Shown in pieces: positions 55,663 through 63,675 of a stretch of DNA of 64,000 nt. Position 1 is the first letter of the stretch, and the number at the start of each line of letters is the position of its first letter. The position numbers were made by a program, and so were the translations under genes. Origin of the DNA: an uncultured Collinsella sp. (GTDB lineage Bacteria; Actinomycetota; Coriobacteriia; Coriobacteriales; Coriobacteriaceae). Location: assembly GCA_900757495.1 (NCBI GenBank), contig CAAENX010000021.1:62001-126000 (forward strand), read 5' to 3'. Below the pieces are notes generated by a model, which was not told the DNA's origin, made no database searches, and worked only from the letters and a program-made list of their open reading frames with translations.

Positions 55663-56451
55663 CTACATCTCGCCTCCTTGCAAGGAGCACCAAGCGCCTT
55701 GCGCGTCGGTAGTAAGAATCACCGGGCCGTCATCGGTAATGGCGACGGTGTTCTCGTAGTGCGCGGCGGGCAGGCGGTCGTTGGTCGTGACGATCCAACC
55801 ATCGGAGCCCGTGCTCACATGATTGGATCCCATCGTGACCATCGGCTCGATGGCAATGACCATACCGGCCTGGAGACGAACGCCCCTCCCCTTCTTTCCG
55901 TAGTTCGGAACGTTGGGGTCCTCGTGCATCACATGGCCAATACCGTGCCCCACATAATCGCGAAGCACGCCATAGCCGTGAGACTCGGCGAGGGACTGGA
56001 CGGCATAACCAATGTCCCCAATATGGTTACCGGGAACAGCCTGCTCGATGGCAGCCTTAAGGCAATCGCGCGTAACCTCGCACAGGGCCTTGGCCTCGGG
56101 CGTGGGGGTACCGACGAAGAACGTCCAAGCGTTATCGCCGACCCACCCGTCGACAACGGCACCCGTATCGATGGAGATGATATCGCCATCGCGCAGGATC
56201 ATGTCGGGATTGGGAATACCGTGCACCACGGCATCGTTAATCGATGCACAGATGGTACCGGGGAACCCGCCGTAACCCTTAAAGGCCGGGGTGCCACCAT
56301 GCATGCGGATAATCTGCTCCGCAAGCTGATCAAGCTCAAAAGTCGAAACGCCGGGACGCACCATGGCTCCAACGTGGCGGAGCGCCATCTTAGATAGCGC
56401 TCCTGCCTTCTTCATCTGCTCGATTTGCGTTGCAGACTTAATCTTGATCAT
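55663..56451 (-). CDS. map: Methionine aminopeptidase, type I
   Basis: 262 residues. Removes the initiator methionine. Metal ligands of the pita-bread fold are in SIDTGAVVDGWVGDNAWTF (two Asp), GHGIGHVMHEDP (His) and VIAIEPMV (Glu). The ATG overlaps the adk stop by 4 nt (ATGA). Confidence 0.96.
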   Translation of the reverse strand: MIKIKSATQIEQMKKAGALSKMALRHVGAMVRPGVSTFELDQLAEQIIRMHGGTPAFKGYGGFPGTICASINDAVVHGIPNPDMILRDGDIISIDTGAVVDGWVGDNAWTFFVGTPTPEAKALCEVTRDCLKAAIEQAVPGNHIGDIGYAVQSLAESHGYGVLRDYVGHGIGHVMHEDPNVPNYGKKGRGVRLQAGMVIAIEPMVTMGSNHVSTGSDGWIVTTNDRLPAAHYENTVAITDDGPVILTTDAQGAWCSLQGGEM

Positions 56452-57074
56452 AGACCAAGAGCCTCTTTGACATCCCCGTACACGGTCTCGCGAGCCTGGT
56501 CACCGTTGACCGACTTGAGCAGACCCTGGCCACGATAGTAGTCGACGAGCGGGCTCGTGGACTTCTCGTAGACGTCGAGACGGTTCTTGATGGTCTCGGG
56601 CTTGTCGTCGTCGCGCTGATACATCTCGCCGGCGCACTTGGGGCAGGTGGCATCGGCAGCAGTGCCGGTGTAACCGCAGGCGCGGCAGGTGCGACGCGAA
56701 GACAGACGGTCGATGATGACCTCGGGGGCCACGTCGACCAGAAGGGCGCAATCGATCTCGCGACCCATGGCGGAGAGCTCGGAATCGAGCGTCACAGCCT
56801 GGGCGGTGTTGCGCGGGAAGCCGTCGAGGATGAAGCCCTGCTGGGCGTCATCGGCGGCAAGGCGCTCCTTGACAAGGTCGATCACGAGCTGGTCGGGAAC
56901 GAGCTCGCCAGCGTCCATGTACTTCTTAGCCTGAATACCAAGCTCGGTGCCACCCTTGACGGCAGCACGCAGCAGGTCGCCCGTAGAAATGTGAGCGACG
57001 CCAAACTCGGCGACGAGCTCCTGTGCGACGGTGCCCTTACCGGCACCCGGAGCTCCGAGCAATACGAGGTTCAT
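56448..57074 (-). CDS. adk: Adenylate kinase with zinc LID
   Basis: 208 residues from the ATG at 57074 with GAGGAGG. Converts ATP + AMP to 2 ADP. P-loop GAPGAGKGT, NMP domain STGDLLRAA, DGFPRN and a LID with four Cys (CRACGYTG...CPKC), the Gram-positive zinc form. 18 bp after secY. Confidence 0.97.
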   Translation of the reverse strand: MNLVLLGAPGAGKGTVAQELVAEFGVAHISTGDLLRAAVKGGTELGIQAKKYMDAGELVPDQLVIDLVKERLAADDAQQGFILDGFPRNTAQAVTLDSELSAMGREIDCALLVDVAPEVIIDRLSSRRTCRACGYTGTAADATCPKCAGEMYQRDDDKPETIKNRLDVYEKSTSPLVDYYRGQGLLKSVNGDQARETVYGDVKEALGL

Positions 57075-57092
57075 GAGCAATCCTCCTCTAGC

Positions 57093-58379
57093 CTATTTAA
57101 AGAATCCATCGTAATCATACATCTTGATCTGGCCTTCGAGCTTATCGACCGTGTCGAGCACGACGCCGACCATGATGAGGATGGACGTGCCGCCAAATGC
57201 CTGGATCAGATGGTTACCCGTAAAGGAGAAGATGATCGAAGGCACGATGGCGATGAGCGCCAAAAAGACAGCGCTGGGAAGCGTGATCTTGTTGAGCGCG
57301 TTCTTGATGTAGGCCGCGGTAGCCCTACCCGGACGCACGCCCGGAATAAAGCCGCCCTGTTTCTTAAGGTTGTCGGCCGTGTCATCGGGGTTGAACACCA
57401 TGGAGGTGTAGAAGTACGCGAAGAACACGATGAGGACAACGTTAAGCACCCAGTTGAGCCAACCGGTCGAAAGCGCGGAGGCAACTGCCTGAATCCAGCC
57501 GATGCCGGGGAAGAACACGGCAATCTGGGCCGGGAAGTACAGCAGTGCCGAAGCGAAGATAATCGGCACGACGCCCGCGGTGTTGACCTTGATGGGCAGG
57601 TAGGTGGTCTGGCCACCCATCATGCGACGACCCACGACGCGCTTGGCGTAGGAGACCGGGATGCGGCGCTGGCCGCGCTCAAGGAAAACGATCAGCGGGA
57701 TAACCAGCAGGATGATGGCGCAGATGATCACCATGGTGATGATGCCACCGGCGTTACCCTCGGTGCTGGAGAAGATCGCCTGCGGAAGACCGGCCATGAT
57801 GTTCGCGAAGATGATAAGCGACATGCCATTGCCGATACCGCGCTGGGTGATGAGCTCACCAATCCACATGATCAGCATGGCGCCCGCAGTGAGCGTACCG
57901 ACGATCATGAGGTCAAAGATGATCTCGGGAGCGCCGGCGCCGTTGAAGCTAATGCCGAAGCTCTTAAAGAGGAAGAGGTAACCCACGGAGTTGAGGATGG
58001 CCAGAGCCAAGGTGAGGTAACGCGAATACTGCGTAATCTTGGTCTGACCGACCTCGCCCTCGCGGGCAAGCTCATGCAGGGAAGGCACGACGGCCTGGAG
58101 CATCTGGAGGATAATCGAGCTCGTGATGTACGGCATGATGCCCAAAGAGAACACCGAGACATAGCTCAACGCGCCACCAGAGAAAAGATTCAGGAGGGCC
58201 ATAGCACCTGCGGCGACCGAGTTGCTCCCGGTCGAGAAAAGGCCCAGCATCCCCTGGAAGGGAATGCCGGGCACAGGAACGTGCGCACCAATGCGGTACA
58301 CGACGAGCATAGCTATGGTAAAAAGAATCTTTTCGCGCAGTTCTTTGATGCGGAAAGCATTCTTAAGACCATTTAGCAC
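57093..58379 (-). CDS. secY: Preprotein translocase subunit SecY
   Basis: 428 residues, ten membrane helices. Channel of the Sec translocon, partner of SecA at 33955. Typical phrases VPVPGIPFQGMLG, MPYITSSIILQMLQ and IPLIVFLERGQRRIPVSYAKR are present. The GTG start overlaps the rplO stop by 7 nt. Confidence 0.97.
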   Translation of the reverse strand: MLNGLKNAFRIKELREKILFTIAMLVVYRIGAHVPVPGIPFQGMLGLFSTGSNSVAAGAMALLNLFSGGALSYVSVFSLGIMPYITSSIILQMLQAVVPSLHELAREGEVGQTKITQYSRYLTLALAILNSVGYLFLFKSFGISFNGAGAPEIIFDLMIVGTLTAGAMLIMWIGELITQRGIGNGMSLIIFANIMAGLPQAIFSSTEGNAGGIITMVIICAIILLVIPLIVFLERGQRRIPVSYAKRVVGRRMMGGQTTYLPIKVNTAGVVPIIFASALLYFPAQIAVFFPGIGWIQAVASALSTGWLNWVLNVVLIVFFAYFYTSMVFNPDDTADNLKKQGGFIPGVRPGRATAAYIKNALNKITLPSAVFLALIAIVPSIIFSFTGNHLIQAFGGTSILIMVGVVLDTVDKLEGQIKMYDYDGFFK

Positions 58380-58822
58380 GGCAGCTCGACCTTTCCGCCG
58401 GCGGCCTCGATCTTGGCCTGCGCAGAAGCGCTGACCTTGTCGACCTTGACCGTGAACTTCTTGGTGAGCTCACCATTGCCGAGCACCTTGACGGGCTCGA
58501 ACTCGCTCTTGGTGATGCGAGCAGCCTTAAGAGCGGCACCGTCGATTACAGCGCCGTCCTCGAACTTACGCTCGAGACGCTCAACGTTGACAGCGGTGTA
58601 CTCGATACGACGGGGGTTGCGGAAGCCCGGAAGCTTGGGCAGACGCATAGCCAGCGGAGTCTGGCCACCCTCGAAGCCGGCACCCTTGGTGCCGCCAGAG
58701 CGGGAACCCTGGCCCTTCTGGCCGCGGCCAGAAGTGGTGCCGTGACCCGAAGAATTGCCACGGCCGACGCGCTTGCGGTTCTTGGTGGAACCGGGCGCGG
58801 GAGTAAGATCGTGAAGCTGCAT
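58373..58822 (-). CDS. rplO: Ribosomal protein L15
   Basis: 149 residues: LHDLTPAPGSTKNRKRVGRG start, Gly-rich RGQKGQGSRSGGTKGAGFEGGQ extension and MRLPKLPGFRNP. 3 bp after rpmD, overlaps secY by 7 nt. Confidence 0.97.
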   Translation of the reverse strand: MQLHDLTPAPGSTKNRKRVGRGNSSGHGTTSGRGQKGQGSRSGGTKGAGFEGGQTPLAMRLPKLPGFRNPRRIEYTAVNVERLERKFEDGAVIDGAALKAARITKSEFEPVKVLGNGELTKKFTVKVDKVSASAQAKIEAAGGKVELPC

Positions 58823-58825
58823 TTG

Positions 58826-59008
58826 CTACTCCTCTACAATCTCGACAAGGTGCTTGACCTTGAAGATCATGCCGCGGACGGACTCGTTGTCAGCAATCTC
58901 GCGAACCTCGCGGATCCTGTGGAGACCGAGGGCACGGACAGTACGGACCTGGTCCTGCTTGCAACCGTTGGTGCTGCGGACCTGCTTGATCTTGATGGTG
59001 TCAGCCAT
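58826..59008 (-). CDS. rpmD: Ribosomal protein L30
   Basis: 60 residues: IKIKQVRSTNGCKQDQVRTV, LGLHRIREVREIADN, VRGMIFKVKHLVEI. The bacterial short form. 2 bp after rpsE and 3 bp before rplO. Confidence 0.96.
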   Translation of the reverse strand: MADTIKIKQVRSTNGCKQDQVRTVRALGLHRIREVREIADNESVRGMIFKVKHLVEIVEE

Positions 59009-59010
59009 GC

Positions 59011-59535
59011 TTAGTTCTCCTTACCGACGAACATCTCGGAGACCGTCAGGCCACGGCGAGCCGCGACGTCCTCAGGGCTGGAGAGCTCCTTGAGGCCCTC
59101 GACGGCAGCCTTGATGATGTTGAGGCCGTTGTCGGTACCGAGGGACTTGGACAGGACGTTCTTGATGCCAGCAAGCTCAAAGAGGGGACGCACAGCGCCG
59201 CCGGCGATAACGCCGGTACCCTCGACAGCGGGCTTAATGATGATGCGGCCGGCACCAAAGTGGCCGAGAACCTCGTGCGGGATGGTGCCCTGCTCGGTCA
59301 CCGGCACGTGGAACATGTTCTTCTTGGCATCGAGAGATGCCTTGGAGATGGCCATGGGCACCTCAGCGGACTTGCCCATGCCAACGCCGACGTTGCCCTT
59401 GCCGTCGCCAACGACGACGAGAGCAACGAGGCTCATGCGACGACCACCCTTGACGGTCTTCGACACGCGGTTGATGTAAACGACGCGCTCCTCGAACTCG
59501 GAGGCCTCGCGCTGCTGCTTCTGATTACGAGCCAT
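59011..59535 (-). CDS. rpsE: Ribosomal protein S5
   Basis: 174 residues with the S5 double-stranded-RNA-binding start (FEERVVYINRVSKTVKGGRR) and the C-terminal GIKNVLSKSLGTDNGLNIIKAAVEGL. Fidelity of decoding. 14 bp after rplR. Confidence 0.97.
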   Translation of the reverse strand: MARNQKQQREASEFEERVVYINRVSKTVKGGRRMSLVALVVVGDGKGNVGVGMGKSAEVPMAISKASLDAKKNMFHVPVTEQGTIPHEVLGHFGAGRIIIKPAVEGTGVIAGGAVRPLFELAGIKNVLSKSLGTDNGLNIIKAAVEGLKELSSPEDVAARRGLTVSEMFVGKEN

Positions 59536-59549
59536 GTGCTACATACCTC

Positions 59550-59918
59550 CTAGAACTCGAGACCGGCGGCACGAGCACCGTCGGCGAGGGCCTTGACGCG
59601 GCCATGGTAGATACGGCCACCGCGATCGAAGGCGACCTTGGTGATGCCGGCCTCGATGGCGCGATTGCCAACGAGCTGACCGACCTTCTCCGCAGCCTCC
59701 TTGTTCGAGGTGTGGGTGCCCTTGAACTCGGCCTCGAGGGTCGAGGCAGAGACGAGCGTCAGGCTAGAGCCCTTGCTGTCGTCGATGATCTGGGCATAGA
59801 TGTTGGCGTTAGTACGGGTCACGCGAAGACGCGGACGCTCGGAGGTACCCGAGACCTTGCCGCGAACACGACGCTGACGACGCTTGAGGCCTTCCAGCTT
59901 CGCCTTATGCTTGTTCAT
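59550..59918 (-). CDS. rplR: Ribosomal protein L18
   Basis: 122 residues: RRQRRVRGKVSGTSERPRLRVTR, QIIDDSKGSSLTLVSAST, and the 5S rRNA-binding KVAFDRGGRIYHGRVKALAD. 75 bp after rplF with a hairpin in the gap (59947-59968). Confidence 0.97.
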   Translation of the reverse strand: MNKHKAKLEGLKRRQRRVRGKVSGTSERPRLRVTRTNANIYAQIIDDSKGSSLTLVSASTLEAEFKGTHTSNKEAAEKVGQLVGNRAIEAGITKVAFDRGGRIYHGRVKALADGARAAGLEF

Positions 59919-59946
59919 ACGTAAACTCCTAAAAAGGTTGATCTTG

Positions 59947-59968
59947 CCAGCACCTGACGGGGTGCTGG
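59947..59968 (-). other. Stem-loop between rplF and rplR
   Basis: CCAGCACC-TGACG-GGGTGCTGG form a perfect stem with a 5-nt loop, with no T-tract. May protect or process the transcript within the operon. Confidence 0.6.
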
Positions 59969-59993
59969 TCTTATGCGAGTGAGTCGGTTACGA

Positions 59994-60530
59994 CTACTTG
60001 GCGGCCTTACCCAGCTTGCGGCGGATGTGCTCGCCAACGTAGTGGATACCCTTGCCCTTGTAAGGCTCGGGAGGACGATGGCCGCGGATCTCAGCGGCGA
60101 TCTGACCGACCTGCTGCTTGTTGATACCCTTGACGTTCACGTGGGTATTATCGGGAACCTCGAAGGTGATGCCCTCGGGAGCCTCGACGATCACGGGGTG
60201 CGAGAAGCCCAGGGAGAACTCGAGGTTCTTGCCCTTCTGCTGCACGCGGTAACCGACGCCGGCGAGCTCGAGCTTCTTCTCGAAGCCCTCGGAAACGCCA
60301 ACAACCATGTTGTGGATGAGGGCGCGGGTGAGGCCGTGGCGGGCACGGGTCTCACGCTCGTCGTCGGGACGGGAAACGGTGAGGACGTTGTCCTCGACGT
60401 TGATAGCGAGCTTCTCAAAGACATCGAGCTCGAGCTGGCCCTTGGGGCCCTTGACGACAACGTTGTTGCCGTTGACTGCCACTTCGACTCCGGCGGGAAT
60501 CTGGACAGGCTTATTACCGATACGAGACAC
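59994..60530 (-). CDS. rplF: Ribosomal protein L6
   Basis: 178 residues, with the duplicated L6 fold (SRIGNKPVQIPAGVEV start and the conserved C-terminal PEPYKGKGIHYVGEHIRRKLGK). 33 bp after rpsH. Confidence 0.97.
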   Translation of the reverse strand: MSRIGNKPVQIPAGVEVAVNGNNVVVKGPKGQLELDVFEKLAINVEDNVLTVSRPDDERETRARHGLTRALIHNMVVGVSEGFEKKLELAGVGYRVQQKGKNLEFSLGFSHPVIVEAPEGITFEVPDNTHVNVKGINKQQVGQIAAEIRGHRPPEPYKGKGIHYVGEHIRRKLGKAAK

Positions 60531-60563
60531 GGTGATCTCCTTTCCTTCTACCTACCGAGCGAA

Positions 60564-60962
60564 TTACCAGACGTAAGCGATGATCTCGCCGCCGACGTTG
60601 TGCTTGCGAGCATCGCGGTCGGTCATGACGCCATGGCTGGTGGAAATAATGGCGGTGCCAAGGCCACCGCGGACGCGGGGCATGTCGGCAACGCCGGTGT
60701 ACTTACGCAGGCCCGGCTTGGAAATGCGGCGGATGCCGTTGATGACCTTAGCCTTCTTGGGACCATACTTAAGCGTGATGTGCAGAGTCTTCTGGGGAAC
60801 GGTGTCCTCGACATCGTAGCCCTCGATGTAGCCCTCCTCGTGCAGAACACGAGCGATCTCGACGAGCTTCTTGCTGCTCGGCATGGAGACCGTGGCCTTG
60901 TTCACAGAGTTAGCGTTACGGATGCGCGTAAGCATATCTGCGATCGGGTCTGTAAGGTTCAT
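60564..60962 (-). CDS. rpsH: Ribosomal protein S8
   Basis: 132 residues: DPIADMLTRIRNANSVNKATV and the C-terminal STSHGVMTDRDARKHNVGGEIIAYVW. Binds 16S rRNA and, in enterobacteria, its own operon message. 119 bp after rpsN, a wider gap than usual, in which a TTTGCCG/CGGCGAA hairpin lies near 61006-61026. Confidence 0.97.
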   Translation of the reverse strand: MNLTDPIADMLTRIRNANSVNKATVSMPSSKKLVEIARVLHEEGYIEGYDVEDTVPQKTLHITLKYGPKKAKVINGIRRISKPGLRKYTGVADMPRVRGGLGTAIISTSHGVMTDRDARKHNVGGEIIAYVW

Positions 60963-61081
60963 ACAGATTCTCCTTCGTTCTTGATGAACACGTGCTCTTG
61001 GTTCTTCGCCGCCCTTAACGGCAAAGCCTTTTTAGCGCGTTTTCCCTGTTCCAAACTGATGCTTGAAACGCTGGTAGTGAC

Positions 61082-61267
61082 TTACCAGCTGGCCTTCTTA
61101 ACGCCGGGAAGCTCGCCCTTGAGTGCAAGCTCGCGGAAGCAGACACGGCACAGGCCGAATTTGCGGTACACAGAGTGCGGACGGCCGCAGCGCTGGCAGC
61201 GCGTGTACTCACGAGTAGAGAACTTCTGCTTGCGATTGCACTTGACGATCATCGATGTCTTAGCCAC
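61082..61267 (-). CDS. rpsN: Ribosomal protein S14, zinc type
   Basis: 61 residues, the short type Z form with CQRCGRP and CRVCFRELA (Cys24, 27, 40, 43). 79 bp after rplE; a hairpin fills that gap. Confidence 0.97.
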   Translation of the reverse strand: MAKTSMIVKCNRKQKFSTREYTRCQRCGRPHSVYRKFGLCRVCFRELALKGELPGVKKASW

Positions 61268-61301
61268 TTATATCCTCCTCACATAGAGTATTGTTCGCCC
61301 C

Positions 61302-61331
61302 AAGCGCCGCCCCCTTGTGGGAACGGCGCTT
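61302..61331 (-). other. Stem-loop between rplE and rpsN
   Basis: AAGCGCCG and CGGCGCTT form a perfect 8-bp stem with an inner CCC/GGG pair. No T-tract. A processing or protection signal is possible. Confidence 0.6.
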
Positions 61332-61346
61332 ATAGGGCAGGTGAAC

Positions 61347-61904
61347 CTATTTCTTGAACGGGAAACCGAAGGCGTCCAGAAGGGCCTTGGCCTCCTCATC
61401 GGTGTTGGCGGTGGTCACGAAAGTGATGTCCATACCACGCTGGTGATCGACGGAGTCGAAGTCGATCTCGGGGAAGATGAGCTGCTCGGTGACGCCCATG
61501 GAGAAGTTACCACGGCCGTCGAAGCTCTTGGCGGAGATGCCGCGGAAGTCGCGGATACGGGGGATCGCGACGGAGGTCAGACGATCGAAGAACTCCCACA
61601 TACGGTCGCCACGCAGGGTAACCTTGCAGCCGATCGGCATACCAGCGCGCAGGCGGAAGGTAGCGATGGACTTGCGGGCACGGGTGATCATCGGCTGCTG
61701 GCCGGTGATGGCGCGCAGGTCGCGCACGGCACCGTCGATGGCCTTGGAATCGGTAGCGGCCTCGCCGACACCCATGTTCACGACGATCTTCTCAAACTTG
61801 GGGATCATCATGACGTTCTCGTACTGGAACTTGTCCTGAAGCTGCTGCTTGACCTCGTTGTTGTACTTGGTCTTCAGACGCGGCACATACTTCTCTTCTG
61901 CCAT
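61347..61904 (-). CDS. rplE: Ribosomal protein L5
   Basis: 185 residues: PRLKTKYNNEVKQQLQDKFQYENVMMIPKFEKIVVNMG is at the N-terminus, with RGDRMWEFFDRLTSVAIPRIRDFRG and the final DEEAKALLDAFGFPFKK. Binds 5S rRNA and P-site tRNA. AAGGAG before the ATG. In most bacteria rplX lies directly upstream; here it does not (see findings). A plausible promoter at 62042-62070 would drive the whole rplE-to-secY string. Confidence 0.97.
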   Translation of the reverse strand: MAEEKYVPRLKTKYNNEVKQQLQDKFQYENVMMIPKFEKIVVNMGVGEAATDSKAIDGAVRDLRAITGQQPMITRARKSIATFRLRAGMPIGCKVTLRGDRMWEFFDRLTSVAIPRIRDFRGISAKSFDGRGNFSMGVTEQLIFPEIDFDSVDHQRGMDITFVTTANTDEEAKALLDAFGFPFKK

Positions 61905-62041
61905 TGTTCACTCCTTCTTGGGGTTTTAAGCACGGGGCGTGGCCACGATGGGTTGTCCTCGTGCCTCCTGGCTGCATCCGCGCCGCTCATGGCATTTCGC
62001 GGTTTGGACTCGACGCAGCAGGAGCCGACAAAACAATCGGT

Positions 62042-62070
62042 ACTATACGCGCATCGGGAGCGTATTTCCA
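62042..62070 (-). promoter_or_regulatory. Probable promoter of the rplE-led ribosomal operon
   Basis: On the minus strand TGGAAA (62065-62070) and TATAGT (62042-62047) are exactly 17 bp apart. It gives a leader of about 130 nt before rplE. No coding sequence is supported in 61905-62154. Confidence 0.6.
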
Positions 62071-62154
62071 GAAAAACCTCGTCTGCCTGCACAACTCCAC
62101 AACTCCCCCGCACAAATGCGTCCGCATGCGACGGAGGAAAACGGATCCCTAGGC

Positions 62155-62221
62155 AGTTGCGGTGAAATAGGGACTGTTTGACGGCCTAACAGGCATAAAC
62201 AGTCCGTATTTCACCGCAACT
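62155..62221. repeat. Repeat B hairpin, copy 2
   Basis: 67-bp inverted repeat with 22-nt arms, AGTTGCGGTGAAATAGGG start and TTTCACCGCAACT end, nearly the same as 20576-20642 and in the same orientation. It ends 13 bp past the permease stop, between the permease and rplE genes. Confidence 0.9.
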
Positions 62222-62234
62222 CATATATGAGGCG

Positions 62235-63548
62235 TTATTTTTGGCGTGGGAGGACCAGGTTGAGGATCACAGCAACGAGCGCGGCGACGGCGATGGAGGA
62301 TCCGCCAAAGACGGTGCCGACCCAGGCGGGGAATCCAGCGCCGGCAAGCGCGCCGGCCGTGCGCTCAATGCCCGTGCCAAAGGCGATGGAGAGACCCATG
62401 AGCGTGGTATCGCGCTGAGGCAGGCCGTGGCGGGCAAACATGACCACACCGTTCATGCCGATGGTCGCGAACACGCCGATCGTGGCGCCGCCGATTACCG
62501 GCTGCGGAATGGACGTGAGCACTGCCGCGCACTTGGGCAGCAAGCCCGCGATGAGCAAGATGGCGGCGGCAAGCGTAAAGACCATGCGGTTGACGACCTT
62601 GTTCTCGGCGATAATGCCCACATTCTGGCCAAAGGTTGCCGTGGGGACGCCGCCCAAAAAGCCCGACAGCATACCGACCAGGCCGTTGGCGATCAGACCG
62701 CCCGAGATCTGGCTATCGGTCGCAGGGGTATCGAGCGCGGCGGACGACACGGCGGCAAACTCGCCCATAACCTGCACGGCGTTGACAATGGCGACAACGC
62801 CCACAACGGCGCACGCGGCAGGGTCAAACACCAGACGATGGGCACCCAGGGTCGGCGGAGCAAACCAGCTGGCGGTCGCGATAGCCGAGAAATCGACCAT
62901 GCCCAGCACCGTCGCCAAAACAAAGCCCGCGCAGATACCGGCCAGGATGCTGCCCAGCCTAAGCGCGCCCTTGCCGTAGTTACCGACCATAAAGGTGACG
63001 ACAAACGTCACGAGCGCGACGGCCCAGTTGGTGACACTGCCAAAATCGGCAGCGCCCTCCCCGCCCGCCATAGAGGCTACAGCGACCGGGCACAGAGACA
63101 GGCCGATCACAAAGATGACGGTGCCGAGCACCGGGGCCGGAAACAGAAAGCTTACGCGCTTAAACAGCAGGCCGAAAAGCACGACGAGCGCGCCGCCGAT
63201 AACTTGAGCGCCCAGCACGGCCTCGAAGCCGAGCTCGAGACCAACCGCCTTGAGCGCCGGCACGAAGGTGAAGCTCGCGCCCATCACGATGGGCAGGCCC
63301 GAACCAACGATGCCTTTTATGGGGAACTGTTGAAGGAAAATGTCGAGCGCCGAGAGAACCAGCGATGCCTGAATGACGGCGGCTTCCTCTTGAGGGGTAA
63401 AGCCGCAGACCGACGCAATGATGATGGCGGGCGTGACGATGCCCGCGAACGCCGCCAGCACATGTTGCAACGCATGGGGCAATACCTGCACAAACGATAC
63501 TTTTCCCGTACGCTCGAACAGGGCGTCCCCTGCTGCCGACTCTGCCAT
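62235..63548 (-). CDS. NCS2-family purine (xanthine/urate-type) permease
   Basis: 437 residues from the ATG at 63548 with GGGAGG upstream; an earlier in-frame start adds 21. Fourteen-helix nucleobase:cation symporter-2 protein: QHVLAAFAGIVTPAIIIA in helix 1, GGVPTATFGQNVGII (the QNxG motif) in helix 10. The sequence is closer to xanthine/urate carriers than to uracil UraA, and the XdhC-like gene upstream supports a purine substrate. Upstream of rplE on the same strand, an unusual neighbour for the ribosomal operon. Confidence 0.9.
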   Translation of the reverse strand: MAESAAGDALFERTGKVSFVQVLPHALQHVLAAFAGIVTPAIIIASVCGFTPQEEAAVIQASLVLSALDIFLQQFPIKGIVGSGLPIVMGASFTFVPALKAVGLELGFEAVLGAQVIGGALVVLFGLLFKRVSFLFPAPVLGTVIFVIGLSLCPVAVASMAGGEGAADFGSVTNWAVALVTFVVTFMVGNYGKGALRLGSILAGICAGFVLATVLGMVDFSAIATASWFAPPTLGAHRLVFDPAACAVVGVVAIVNAVQVMGEFAAVSSAALDTPATDSQISGGLIANGLVGMLSGFLGGVPTATFGQNVGIIAENKVVNRMVFTLAAAILLIAGLLPKCAAVLTSIPQPVIGGATIGVFATIGMNGVVMFARHGLPQRDTTLMGLSIAFGTGIERTAGALAGAGFPAWVGTVFGGSSIAVAALVAVILNLVLPRQK

Positions 63549-63582
63549 TTGCGCCTCCCATACCCTAGGCAGCGGCCCTATG

Positions 63583-63605
63583 CCGCCCAACGGGCGGACA
63601 TTATA
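63583..63605 (-). promoter_or_regulatory. Permease -10 box and leader hairpin
   Basis: TATAAT on the minus strand (63600-63605) is followed by a CCGCCC-GTT-GGGCGG hairpin (63583-63597) at the expected transcript start. No matching -35 is seen at 16-18 bp, so an activator may be needed. No purine-riboswitch fold recognised. Confidence 0.45.
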
Positions 63606-63675
63606 GGGCATATGGCACAGGTAGCATTTTGACCCGCATGCGGCAGAGGGCCGGGGCAGCTCATTTGGGATGCGA

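Noticed and set aside
61874..62113. Small frame in the rplE leader (SGADAARRHEDNPSW) as a remnant of rplX
   Set aside because: No similarity to L24 is visible and the rplE ribosome site lies inside it.
63549..63675. Purine riboswitch before the NCS2 permease
   Set aside because: Only a simple hairpin after TATAAT is seen, not the three-way junction with conserved loops.
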